A stretch of 64,000 nucleotides of DNA from Vulcanimicrobiota bacterium (GTDB lineage: Bacteria; Pseudomonadota; Gammaproteobacteria; Xanthomonadales; Rhodanobacteraceae): NCBI GenBank assembly GCA_903970555.1, contig CAJCJD010000008.1, positions 1-64,000 on the forward strand, written 5' to 3'. The position numbers and the translations under genes were made by a program. This document shows positions 56,318 through 64,000 of the stretch, in pieces. A model generated the notes under the pieces. It was not told where the DNA came from, did no database searches, and saw nothing but the letters and a program-made list of their open reading frames with translations. How positions within the stretch are numbered: the stretch's first letter is position 1; each line of letters opens with the position of its first letter.

Positions 56318-56938
56318 ATGCGCGATACGGTTCATGTAGTGGTTTTCGAGGGATTTGCCGACTGGCAGGTGGCGCTGGCCTTGAGCGAGATCCGTCGGCC
56401 CGGGGAGTGGGAGGTGCGCACCATGGGATTCACCCGCGAGTCGGTCACGTCGATGAGCGGACTGCGGGTGCTGCCCGATGACACCTTGGAGCAGGTCGAT
56501 CTCGACGTCACGGCTTTGCTGATTCTCCCTGGTGGCCATCTATGGCTGCCTGCGCATGCCGAGCGAATTGCCGCGCTCACGCGTCGGGTACATGAGGCTG
56601 GCGCACCAGTGGCTGCCATTGATGAGGGCGTGCTTGCCGTGGCGCGTGCCGGCCTGATCGACCACTGCCGACACACCGGCAACTGGGTCGGTCAAATCGG
56701 TCGCGAAGTGCCGAGTTACAGCGGACGTGAGCAGTACGACGCGAACGTGCTCGCCGTAAGCGATGGCGGCGTGATTACCGCAAGTCATCTAGGTAGTGTG
56801 GAGTTCGCACGCGAAGTCATCCACACGCTGGATCTCTACAGCAGCAGCGATCGCGATCATTGGTATCGCCTCTTCAAGCACGCCATTCCCCCGCCGTGGT
56901 TTCCCGGCGTGGCTACTGAAACCATCCGGGCTGCTTAA
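56318..56938 (+). CDS. DJ-1/PfpI family protein lacking the nucleophilic cysteine
   Basis: 206 residues. Flavodoxin-like fold of type 1 glutamine-amidotransferase-like proteins: VHVVVFEGFADWQVALAL, TALLILPGGHLW and AGLIDHCRHTGN. At the nucleophile elbow the family has AAICxG, but here it is AAIDEG, so the cysteine is replaced by Asp102. No nearby Cys can substitute; Cys117 is in the following loop. It is therefore likely not a Cys-dependent protease, deglycase or hydratase. It starts 23 bases past a GGAGG site and is followed 10 bases later by a small protein. Confidence 0.85.
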   Translation: MRDTVHVVVFEGFADWQVALALSEIRRPGEWEVRTMGFTRESVTSMSGLRVLPDDTLEQVDLDVTALLILPGGHLWLPAHAERIAALTRRVHEAGAPVAAIDEGVLAVARAGLIDHCRHTGNWVGQIGREVPSYSGREQYDANVLAVSDGGVITASHLGSVEFAREVIHTLDLYSSSDRDHWYRLFKHAIPPPWFPGVATETIRAA

Positions 56939-56948
56939 GGAATTGGTC

Positions 56949-57236
56949 ATGAACGATTTAGTCAATCGCATCCTGGCCGCCTATCGGCCTCTCTATCTTC
57001 GCGGCTTGCTAATGGATGGGCAGTACCGCCTGCCGCAACCGCAGAAAACACAACCCCCGAGCGGCCGCAAAGTGATCCACCTCAGGTCTGCTTTCGAGCC
57101 CGGTCGCCGACGCATCCTGGTTGCCACGGCGACGGCAGCAGTGGTGGGTTTGTGCGTTCGCTCATCGTTGCCAGCAGCGGATGAACCCGCTGCCGCATCG
57201 ATGGATCAAGCGAGCAAGCATTCATTGAAGAAGTAA
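56949..57236 (+). CDS. Small single-span hypothetical protein
   Basis: 95 residues from ATG 56949 with AAGGA upstream and only 10 bases after the DJ-1-like gene. The first 60 residues are basic and cytoplasmic (KTQPPSGRKVIHLRSAFEPG). One weak hydrophobic stretch at about 56-68 (LVATATAAVVGLCV). The rest is a short polar tail. No family motif. Probable operon with the DJ-1-like gene and perhaps the GST. Confidence 0.6.
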   Translation: MNDLVNRILAAYRPLYLRGLLMDGQYRLPQPQKTQPPSGRKVIHLRSAFEPGRRRILVATATAAVVGLCVRSSLPAADEPAAASMDQASKHSLKK

Positions 57237-57293
57237 TGACACGAAATAAGCCGACCAGAGTTCACCTCCGCGTTTGTGATGCAAGGAACTGCC

Positions 57294-57944
57294 ATGCGTC
57301 CAACTATCTCCGACTGCGCTGACCGCAAAATCACTTTCTTCCACGCACCGAGAAGCCGCTCTGGCGGCACCCTCTCGTTGCTGGAAGAACTCGATGCCGA
57401 CTATGAATTGCATCTGCTCAACTTCAAGACGGGCGAACAGCGTCAGTCGGCGTATCGAGCGATCAATCCGATGGGCAAGGTACCGGCGATCCGTCACCGC
57501 GATGCACTGATCACCGAGCAGCCGGCCGTGTTTCTCTATCTGGCAGATCTCTATGCGGAAGCACGGCTGGCGCCGCCTATGGGCGATCCGTTGCGCGGAC
57601 CGTATCTGCGCTGGCTGGTTTATTACGGCTCATCGTTTGAACCGGCTGTCGTCGATCGCTCGTCGAAGCGTGATGCCGTGCCGCCTTCCACCTCTCCCTA
57701 CGGAACATGGGATGACGTGTTCAACACGCTCACCGCTCAACTTGCTCAAGGGCCTTACATGCTCGGCGAGCGGTTCACCTCGGTGGATGTGTTGTGGGGC
57801 GGCGCCTTGCACTGGATGACGATGTTCAAGATCGTGCAGGAAACACCGGATATCCGCGCATACATCGACCGCGTGATCACGCGCCCCGCCATGCAGCGTG
57901 CAGCGGCCAAAGATGCCGAACTTGCCGCGCAACAGGCGGCCTGA
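57294..57944 (+). CDS. Glutathione S-transferase family protein
   Basis: 216 residues from ATG 57294 (AAGGA upstream). Thioredoxin-like N domain with ITFFHAPRSRSGGTLSLLEE, LNFKTGEQRQ, NPMGKVPAIRHRD and TEQPAVFLYLADLYAEA, followed by a helical C domain with FTSVDVLWGGALHW. The usual catalytic Ser/Cys position after HAP is Arg/Ser (RSRSG). It conjugates or reduces with glutathione, substrate unknown. It is upstream of a WYL regulator read in the same direction, 125 bases away. Confidence 0.85.
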   Translation: MRPTISDCADRKITFFHAPRSRSGGTLSLLEELDADYELHLLNFKTGEQRQSAYRAINPMGKVPAIRHRDALITEQPAVFLYLADLYAEARLAPPMGDPLRGPYLRWLVYYGSSFEPAVVDRSSKRDAVPPSTSPYGTWDDVFNTLTAQLAQGPYMLGERFTSVDVLWGGALHWMTMFKIVQETPDIRAYIDRVITRPAMQRAAAKDAELAAQQAA

Positions 57945-58068
57945 GCGCCGCAGACGAATCGACGCTCATGCTTTCCGCTGGCTTGTCCATGTCCGTCTCA
58001 CGCGCTGCGATTGTCGTGCATGACTTTGGATGCTGGTCTGCGCCGGCTGCGTGGGCGATCATCTATCC

Positions 58069-58773
58069 ATGCGTCGAGCAGACCGCCTCTTCCTTATCAT
58101 CAACGCCTTGCGCGGTCGCCGGACTGCGCTGCAGGCGCGCCAGCTCGCGGAGACACTGGGCGTCTCGCTGCGAACCGTCTATCGCGACGTGGCCGACCTG
58201 CAACTCTCGGGCGTGCCGATCGAAGGCGAGGCTGGCGTGGGCTATGTGCTGCGCAAGGGCTCGGACATTCCCCCGCTGATGTTTACCGCCGACGAGCTCG
58301 AATCGCTGGTGGTCGGCACGCGCTTCGTACGTGCCTTTGCCGGTGAGCGGCTGGCGGCCGGCGCGCAGGCGGCGCTGGTGAAGATCGAAGCGGTATTGCC
58401 GCCCGAATTGCGTGAGCGTTCTTCGCGCACGCGCATCTACGCGCCGATCTGGCGCGATGAAGAATCGATCGCTTTCGCCGCCCGCATCGATCAGTTGCAT
58501 GCATCGATCGAGGCGCAGCATGTTTTGCGGCTGCGCTATCGCGACGAAGTGGGCCGCGAAAGCGAGCGCGAGGTGGAGCCGTTATGCCTGGCCTTCTGGG
58601 GCGGCAAATGGACTTTGGGCACCTGGTGCCGTTTGCGGCGCGATTTCCGCAATTTCCGCCCGGACCGCATTGCACAGATCGAGCAGACCGGCGAAGTGTT
58701 CGACAGCCCGCCCGATCGCAACCTCACCTCGTACCTGCAAGCCATGCGTGGCTATTACTCGGGGCTGGAATAA
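58069..58773 (+). CDS. YafY-like HTH and WYL domain transcriptional regulator
   Basis: 234 residues from ATG 58069 (MRRADRLFLIINALRGRR). An N-terminal winged helix with TARQLAETLGVSLRTVYRDVADL-like residues (about 20-42) and a C-terminal WYL domain (about 130-225), which binds a ligand such as nucleic acid or nucleotide. The region GKWTLGTWCRLRRDFRNFRPDRI replaces the exact WYL triad with W-x-L. It sits just downstream of a GST gene and may regulate it. The frame start at 58030 is not preferred. Confidence 0.82.
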   Translation: MRRADRLFLIINALRGRRTALQARQLAETLGVSLRTVYRDVADLQLSGVPIEGEAGVGYVLRKGSDIPPLMFTADELESLVVGTRFVRAFAGERLAAGAQAALVKIEAVLPPELRERSSRTRIYAPIWRDEESIAFAARIDQLHASIEAQHVLRLRYRDEVGRESEREVEPLCLAFWGGKWTLGTWCRLRRDFRNFRPDRIAQIEQTGEVFDSPPDRNLTSYLQAMRGYYSGLE

Positions 58774-58867
58774 GCAATACGTGGCGTCTGTCCCGGGAGA
58801 GGCAGTGACCGCAACGCCCACGCTTCGGGTACCCTGCGCGAACCAGGGCTACCCAAGGAGTTAGGTC

Positions 58868-59485
58868 ATGTCGTCAGGCGTGCGTCACCCTCTTTTGTCG
58901 ATTGCACCGGGCAAGCTGCGCCCTACTCAGATGACCGTCGGCAAGGCCGAAGTGGTAGAGAAGCGCGGGATATGGGAAAAACTCGGGAAAAAGAAGCGCA
59001 AGGAAATGCTCGCCGAGCATTGGTTTCCTGGCGTGCTGGGCCCGAAGAACCAGGTATTTATCGTCGATCACCATCACCTTGGCCTGGCTCTGCTCGAAGA
59101 AGGCGTGAAATCGGTACCGGTGATGATCCAGCGCGATTTTTCCTGGCTGGAGTTGCCGGTGTTCTGGCACACCATGGAGTTCAACCGTTGGGCGCATCCG
59201 TATGACGAACATGGCCAGCGGCAGGATTACAGCGCCATCCCGGGCACGCTGAAAACCATGGTGGACGATCCATTCCGCACGCTCGCCGCGCGCGTGCGCA
59301 TGGCCGGTGGATACTCCAAGGACGCCACGCCTTATTCGGAATTTCTCTGGGCCGATTTCTATCGGCGCCATATGAAACTCAAGAACGGCCGCATTACCGC
59401 CAAGGTGGTGCAGGACGCGTTGCTGCTGGCACACGCGCATGAAACGGCGTATTTGCCGGGCTGGAGTGGCGTCATCATCCAATGA
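58868..59485 (+). CDS. ParB-like putative nuclease family protein (PF08857 type)
   Basis: 205 residues. The family is a ParB/Srx-fold variant of unknown function. Typical boxes: KLRPTQMTVGKAEV (about 16-29), VFIVDHHHLGLALLEEG (about 63-79) and VPVMIQRDFSWL. Acidic and His residues Asp67, His68-70 look like an active site. It is not the chromosomal ParB that binds parS, as it lacks a central HTH. It starts 94 bases after the WYL gene, and its last four bases overlap the sulfate transporter start (ATGA). Cytoplasmic. Confidence 0.82.
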   Translation: MSSGVRHPLLSIAPGKLRPTQMTVGKAEVVEKRGIWEKLGKKKRKEMLAEHWFPGVLGPKNQVFIVDHHHLGLALLEEGVKSVPVMIQRDFSWLELPVFWHTMEFNRWAHPYDEHGQRQDYSAIPGTLKTMVDDPFRTLAARVRMAGGYSKDATPYSEFLWADFYRRHMKLKNGRITAKVVQDALLLAHAHETAYLPGWSGVIIQ

Positions 59486-61131
59486 ACGCCACCTCCGCCC
59501 CAACCTCGGCGCGTGTCGCCGATTTGCTGGCGGGCCTGGCGATTGCGGGTCTGCTGGTGCCCGAAGCGGTGGCCTACTCCGGCATTGCCGGCATGCCGCC
59601 GCAAGCAGGCGTCATCGCGCTTTTCATTGGCCTGGTCTGTTATGGGCTGCTCGGGCGAAGCCGCTTTGCGATTGTGTCATCGACTTCATCATCGGCTGCC
59701 GTGCTGGCCGCCGGAACGTTGGCGCTGGCGGGCAATGACATCGTTTCGCGAGTGGCGATCGGTGCGACGTTGGTGCTGTTCGGCGGTGTCTGTTTTCTGA
59801 TCGCCGGCTTTGCGCGCCTGGGAAGTCTGTCGCATCTCATTGCACGACCAGTGTTGCGCGGATACACCTTCGGCCTGGCGATCGTAATCGCGTTGAAGCA
59901 GTTGCCGCATCTGGGTGGCTGGCCCGATCTGCGCGGTGATTTCGTGCCGCTGTTGGTGGCGGAGTTGGTGCGAACGTCGAATCAGGTTCACATCATCACG
60001 CTCTGCGCCGGGCTCATAGCGCTCGCGTTGCTGTTCTTGTGCGAGCGGGTGCGCCGCCTGCCGGGCAGCTTGTTGGTCATTGCGCTGGGCGTGATCGCAT
60101 CGGGCTGGCTGTCCGCGCATAACGTGTCGCTGACCGGTGCCATCAATTTGCATATGGCGCTTGGCGTGCCGACGTGGCCGGCGAGCGGTCAGTGGCTGCC
60201 GAGCGTGGAACTGGCGGCTGCGTTGTTGCTGATTCTCTACGCCGAGTCGTACAGCTCCATTCGCGGTTTCGCACTTAAGCACAACGATCCGGTGCAACCG
60301 AACCGCGATCTGCTGGTGTTGGGCGTGGCAAACGTGCTGAGCGGCCTGCTGCATGGCATGCCTGTGGGCGCGGGTTATTCGGGCACGTCGGCCAATGAAG
60401 CCGCGGGTGCGCAATCGCGTTGGTCTGGACTGATTGCTGGCGCCGCCGTGCTGTTGATGGTGCTGTTGCTTCTGCGTTGGATCGAGCGCATTCCGCAGGC
60501 GGTATTGGCTGCCATCGTGATTCACGCGGTGAGCAAGTCATGGCGCTTGTCGGTGTTTCGTCCTTATCTTGTCTGGAAGCGCGATCGCTTGTTGGCGCTT
60601 GCTGCTGTGCTTGCGGTGCTGTCGCTGGGCATTCTCAACGGCCTGCTGGTAGCGATTGCCTTCAGCCTGGTATTGCTGTTGCGCCAGCTCTCTGTGGCGC
60701 GATTGAGCGTGCTTGGCCGTCTCGCTGGCGGTCACGATTTCGTCGACATCGCGCAGCACCCCGATGCCGTGCAGCCTCCGGGTGTCCTGATCCTGCGTCC
60801 GGAGGAGCCGCTTTTTTTTGCGAACGCCGAATCTGTGCTGACGCTGGCGCGCGAGCAGGTGCAAAAGAAGAGCGGAGTGAAGCAGGTGATCCTGAGCCTG
60901 GAAGAATCGCCGGATTTGGACAGCACGGCACTGGAATCGCTCGGCGATTTTTCGAGCTGGCTGCAATCTCTCGGTATCAGCTTGCGCGTGGCGCGGCTGA
61001 AAGACGACACACGTGCCCTGCTCCTGCGTGCCGCGTTACCCCAGCTTTCGCCACAGGCGCTCAATAACTGGAGCGTGGAAGATGCCGTGTCGGCATGTTC
61101 GGCGCCGTCGTCAACGGGGAATCCAACGTAG
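59482..61131 (+). CDS. SulP family inorganic anion transporter with STAS domain
   Basis: 549 residues. About eleven spans in residues 1-410, starting LLAGLAIAGLLVPEAVAYSGIAGMPPQ, the SulP signature, with ALKQLPHLGG and PVGAGYSGTSANEAAG later. A C-terminal STAS domain (about 425-540) holds VILSLEESPDLDSTALESL, with the Asp/Ser-type site. Transports sulfate, bicarbonate or another anion. ATGA overlap with the ParB-like gene and TAGTG overlap with the next gene suggest one coupled operon. Substrate cannot be told. Confidence 0.9.
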   Translation: MNATSAPTSARVADLLAGLAIAGLLVPEAVAYSGIAGMPPQAGVIALFIGLVCYGLLGRSRFAIVSSTSSSAAVLAAGTLALAGNDIVSRVAIGATLVLFGGVCFLIAGFARLGSLSHLIARPVLRGYTFGLAIVIALKQLPHLGGWPDLRGDFVPLLVAELVRTSNQVHIITLCAGLIALALLFLCERVRRLPGSLLVIALGVIASGWLSAHNVSLTGAINLHMALGVPTWPASGQWLPSVELAAALLLILYAESYSSIRGFALKHNDPVQPNRDLLVLGVANVLSGLLHGMPVGAGYSGTSANEAAGAQSRWSGLIAGAAVLLMVLLLLRWIERIPQAVLAAIVIHAVSKSWRLSVFRPYLVWKRDRLLALAAVLAVLSLGILNGLLVAIAFSLVLLLRQLSVARLSVLGRLAGGHDFVDIAQHPDAVQPPGVLILRPEEPLFFANAESVLTLAREQVQKKSGVKQVILSLEESPDLDSTALESLGDFSSWLQSLGISLRVARLKDDTRALLLRAALPQLSPQALNNWSVEDAVSACSAPSSTGNPT

Positions 61132-62915
61132 TGAATACTGCAACACGTATCGGTTGTATGGCTTTGGGCTTGGCGCTGACCCTACCGGCATGGGCGCAGC
61201 AGGACGCCGACGCACGCTTCAAGCAGATCTACCAGCAGGAGTGGGCGTGGCGTAACGGCCAGTCCGGCATCAGCACATCGGGCGAATCGCAACCCAACAA
61301 TGGGCGGCTGGATCAGGTCGATGCGAAGAGCCAGCAAGAACGTCTCGATGAGTGGCGCAAGGTGATGAGCCAGCTCGACGCCATCGACGTAAAGCAACTC
61401 TCGGCCGCCGAACAGGTGAATTACGCGGTCTATCGCGAGCAGATCCGCAACTTCATTGCCGATCAGCAATTCCAGCAGTGGCAGATGCCATTCAACAGCG
61501 ATTCGGCGTTTTGGAGCGAACTGAACGACGACCTCGGCAGTGACGAGCTTCGTACCGAAAGCGACTATCGCCGCTACGTGGATCGTCTCGGCCAGGTGCC
61601 GGCGTACTTCGACCAGCAGATCGCCAATATGCGCGCTGGTTTGAAGCGCGGCTTCAGCGTGCCGCGTGCGGTGTTGGCCGGGCGCGATGTGTCGATCGCC
61701 GCCGTGGCCGATGTGAAGGATCCGACGCAAACCAGTTTCTACGCGCCACTGCAGCACATGCCAGCGGACATTCCCGCAGCGACCGCAGCGGCCATCCAGG
61801 CCGATGCACGCGCGAAGATCAGCGGTGGCGTGATTCCTGCCTATACAAAACTGCTGGCCTTCTTCCGCGGCGAATACGTGCCGCAGGCGCGCACCACGCT
61901 AGCCGCGGAGTCGCTTCCGGACGGCAAGGATTACTACCGACAACAGATCCGCGAATACACCACGCTCGATCTCGATCCCGATGCGATTCACACCATCGGC
62001 CTGCAACAGGTGGCGAAGATCCACGCGCAGATGTTGCAAGTCATGCAGGAAACCGCCTTCAAGGGCAGCTTCGACGATTTCCTGCATTTCCTGCGCACCG
62101 ATCCGCAGTTCTACGCCAAGACGCCGCAGGAGTTGCTCGATCGCACAGCGTGGGTGGCGAAAGAAGTGGATGGCCAAGTCGGCAAATTCTTCGGTCATCT
62201 GCCGCGCAAGCGTTTCACCATCGTGCCGGTGCCTGCGGATATCGCGCCGTACTACACCTCAGGCCGTGGCGGTCCGGATGTCTATCTGGTCAACACCTAC
62301 GACCTGCCCTCACGACCGCTGTACAACATGCCCGCGCTTACCTTGCACGAGTCGTATCCGGGTCATGCGTTGCAATTGGAGCTGGCCGAAGAGGAGCACG
62401 ATCAACCCGCGTTTCGTCGTAACGGCTATATCTCTGCCTATGGCGAAGGCTGGGGTTTGTACTCGGAGTTTCTCGGCAACGAGATGGGCATCTATAAAAC
62501 GCCCTATCAACGTTTCGGTTATCTCACGTATCAAATGTGGCGCGCCTGTCGCTTGGTGGTCGACACCGGCATCCATCATCTCGGTTGGACGCGGCAGCAG
62601 GCGATCGATTACATGACGCAGAACACGGCGCTGTCCGATCGTGAAATCGCCAACGAGGTTGATCGCTATATCAGCTGGCCGGGCCAGGCGCTGTCGTACG
62701 AATTGGGTTATCTCAAGATCCTGGAACTGCGTGCGAAGGCGGAGAAGGCGCTTGGATCGAAATTCGATATTCGCGCCTTTCACGACACGATTCTCGCCAC
62801 CGGCTCCGTACCGTTACCCGTATTGGAACAGCGCATCGAACGCTTTATCGCAGAAGGCGGCCCTGAACCGTACTTCGGCAATGCCGCGAGTTCCGGCAAC
62901 AGCATGCAGCGATAA
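61131..62915 (+). CDS. DUF885 family metallopeptidase-like protein, secreted
   Basis: 594 residues from GTG 61131 (GGGGAA upstream), overlapping the TAG of the transporter; ATG 61158 is an alternative. Signal peptide (GCMALGLALTLPAWAQ) then a helical protein with the zinc-like motif HESYPGH (His406 to His412) and EDNPAF-type Glu further on. The family is related to M32-type carboxypeptidases and is common in Xanthomonadales as multiple paralogues. Periplasmic peptidase activity is inferred, not shown. Confidence 0.85.
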   Translation: MNTATRIGCMALGLALTLPAWAQQDADARFKQIYQQEWAWRNGQSGISTSGESQPNNGRLDQVDAKSQQERLDEWRKVMSQLDAIDVKQLSAAEQVNYAVYREQIRNFIADQQFQQWQMPFNSDSAFWSELNDDLGSDELRTESDYRRYVDRLGQVPAYFDQQIANMRAGLKRGFSVPRAVLAGRDVSIAAVADVKDPTQTSFYAPLQHMPADIPAATAAAIQADARAKISGGVIPAYTKLLAFFRGEYVPQARTTLAAESLPDGKDYYRQQIREYTTLDLDPDAIHTIGLQQVAKIHAQMLQVMQETAFKGSFDDFLHFLRTDPQFYAKTPQELLDRTAWVAKEVDGQVGKFFGHLPRKRFTIVPVPADIAPYYTSGRGGPDVYLVNTYDLPSRPLYNMPALTLHESYPGHALQLELAEEEHDQPAFRRNGYISAYGEGWGLYSEFLGNEMGIYKTPYQRFGYLTYQMWRACRLVVDTGIHHLGWTRQQAIDYMTQNTALSDREIANEVDRYISWPGQALSYELGYLKILELRAKAEKALGSKFDIRAFHDTILATGSVPLPVLEQRIERFIAEGGPEPYFGNAASSGNSMQR

Positions 62916-62962
62916 AGCGGCGGGATAACCGCGCAAATATCCACCAAACAGGGGAGTGTGGA

Positions 62963-64000
62963 ATGTCTGAGGGAGCAGTCTGGGGCGGTCAGTATTCGGC
63001 GACGCGTTATCCCATTGTCTATCGCGTAGTGACGTGGGTGCGTATTGCTTCCCTTGTCGTTGCGCTGTTCATCGCCGGAGGCTTTAGCGCGATGGCATTC
63101 CAACCCTTGCTGGCGGCGCCGAATGTGCCACTCAGCCCGGTATTGGTTTGCATAGACGTCTGTCTGACGTCGTTGATGTTGTATCTGGTGTGGTGGGCGT
63201 TCACGGCGCAGATCGTGCTGCGCGAAGATGCGATTGAGCAATCCAAGCCATTTTTCCGCCGCGTGCTTCGTGTCAGTGACATCAAAGGGCGACGCTACAC
63301 GACAAAGGGCAACTGCCCCATGATCTTCCCGAGAATCGGGGGGGCCTTTTCCATCGATCCCTCATCCTATGGACTCGATAGCCGTTTCGATGAGTGGTTC
63401 GCGAAGCTGCCAGATCTCAAGCAGATCGACGCTAAAGAGGACATGGAGCGCGTCCGCAACGATCCCACGCTCGGGGCTACGCCATCGGAACGCATCGCCG
63501 AAGATGCCAGGCGTCGCAAAGCTTTTACAACCGCTGGTGGTTGTCTGACGGTCGTCTCGATGATCGTGTTCTTCGCGGGGATGATGTTTCCAGGCCTATC
63601 AATGTCCGCGGTTATCCTCGCCGCGGTCGTTCCTTGGTGTGCGGTCTTGCTTGGGCGCGTATACAAAGACCAATGGTTCCGCGCGAACAATAACAACGCC
63701 GCTGTCGCCGTGTTGCCAATGATGATGCCCATCTTCACCTTGGTGCTGCTCGCGTTGAATTCATCGGGCCTGCTCGACTCGAGCGGCGTCATTGTTTGGG
63801 GTGGTTTCGTGGGCCTGCCGCTATGGCTGGCCGGCATGGGTTTGTTTGCTAAGCCATCCGCATCGACACAACAAGCGTTAGTGGCGGCCCTGATCTTTGT
63901 GCCGTTTGCGTGGTTGTACGGCGGGAGTCTCCTGGCGCTCGGCAACCGTATGCTCGATCAGCAGCCACCGCAGGTCTTTCAAACCGAAGTGTTGGGCAAG
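62963..64000 (+). CDS. Multi-span membrane protein, 3' end outside window
   Basis: Open for all 346 codons from ATG 62963 (GGGGAG upstream) to the window edge without a stop. Spans at about 25-47, 60-79, 190-210, 213-228, 246-266, 275-295 and 305-325. Between spans two and three lies a cytoplasmic stretch with AQIVLREDAIEQSKPFF and VSDIKGRRY, which resembles a bacterial PH-like domain. No catalytic motif. It follows the DUF885 gene by 47 bases. Function unknown. Its reading frame is easily missed because it has no end in the window. Confidence 0.7.
   Translation, partial: MSEGAVWGGQYSATRYPIVYRVVTWVRIASLVVALFIAGGFSAMAFQPLLAAPNVPLSPVLVCIDVCLTSLMLYLVWWAFTAQIVLREDAIEQSKPFFRRVLRVSDIKGRRYTTKGNCPMIFPRIGGAFSIDPSSYGLDSRFDEWFAKLPDLKQIDAKEDMERVRNDPTLGATPSERIAEDARRRKAFTTAGGCLTVVSMIVFFAGMMFPGLSMSAVILAAVVPWCAVLLGRVYKDQWFRANNNNAAVAVLPMMMPIFTLVLLALNSSGLLDSSGVIVWGGFVGLPLWLAGMGLFAKPSASTQQALVAALIFVPFAWLYGGSLLALGNRMLDQQPPQVFQTEVLGK

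Noticed and set aside
58868-59485. ParB-like protein as the ParB partner of the parS sites
   Set aside because: It lacks the central HTH of chromosomal ParB and belongs to a different ParB-like family, and no parA is beside it.

Overview
The window comes from a GC-rich gammaproteobacterial chromosome, most likely family Rhodanobacteraceae (Dyella, Frateuria, Luteibacter or Rhodanobacter) in the Xanthomonadales. The argument is gene order: dnaA-dnaN-recF-gyrB is followed by a TPR protein and then tonB-exbB-exbD-exbD-pdxJ, an arrangement typical of Xanthomonadales. An HslV that carries a short N-terminal propeptide fits the same group. The genus is inference.

The window spans the replication-origin region. 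Genes left of about 29.1 kb (dnaA, dnaN, recF, gyrB, tonB operon) run leftward. Genes right of it (rpmH, rnpA, yidC, mnmE) run rightward. Two intergenic regions hold DnaA-box-like sites: dnaA/dnaN at 27.4-27.7 kb and rpmH/dnaA at 29.0-29.2 kb. Two perfect 16-bp parS palindromes sit inside the recF coding sequence.

Layout. 0-6.4 kb is an accessory stretch: the 3' end of a large autotransporter, an AT-rich orphan membrane protein, an ArsR/SRPBCC pair with a palindromic operator on the start codon, a Tat-exported alpha/beta hydrolase, and the remnant of a class C beta-lactamase-family hydrolase. 6.4-18.4 kb holds pirin, YecA/UPF0149, exonuclease III, an S9 peptidase, a PA0069-type radical SAM protein, a membrane-anchored patatin, acetyl-CoA synthetase, a phosphopantetheinyl transferase and PdxJ. 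18.5-33.8 kb holds the TonB system, gyrB/recF/dnaN/dnaA, rpmH/rnpA/yidC/mnmE and ribokinase. 33.9-41.8 kb holds a Spy-like periplasmic protein, a GST, and the leftward set lptM-dapF-DUF484-xerC-hslV-hslU.

41.8-49.5 kb holds a GNAT enzyme divergent from a RimK-like ATP-grasp ligase, aroE with a YkgJ cysteine-cluster protein, a VOC protein, a frameshifted second YkgJ copy, a PNGase A-type glycoamidase and small envelope proteins. 49.5-64 kb holds a gamma-carbonic anhydrase, a cNMP-patatin, oligopeptidase A, a prolyl-4-hydroxylase-like oxygenase, fructose-1,6-bisphosphatase, a DJ-1 relative lacking its cysteine, a GST with a WYL regulator, and a tightly packed ParB-like/SulP/DUF885 operon followed by a membrane protein that runs off the window.

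The housekeeping parts are ordinary. The most informative signals are the parS pair in recF, the two origin candidates, the self-overlapping ArsR operator, the HslV propeptide, the bacterial PNGase A, the Cys-to-Asp DJ-1 protein, and several decayed gene copies. Nothing here is convincingly a wholly new system. The ATP-grasp/GNAT pair and the ParB-like/SulP/DUF885 operon are the least understood units.
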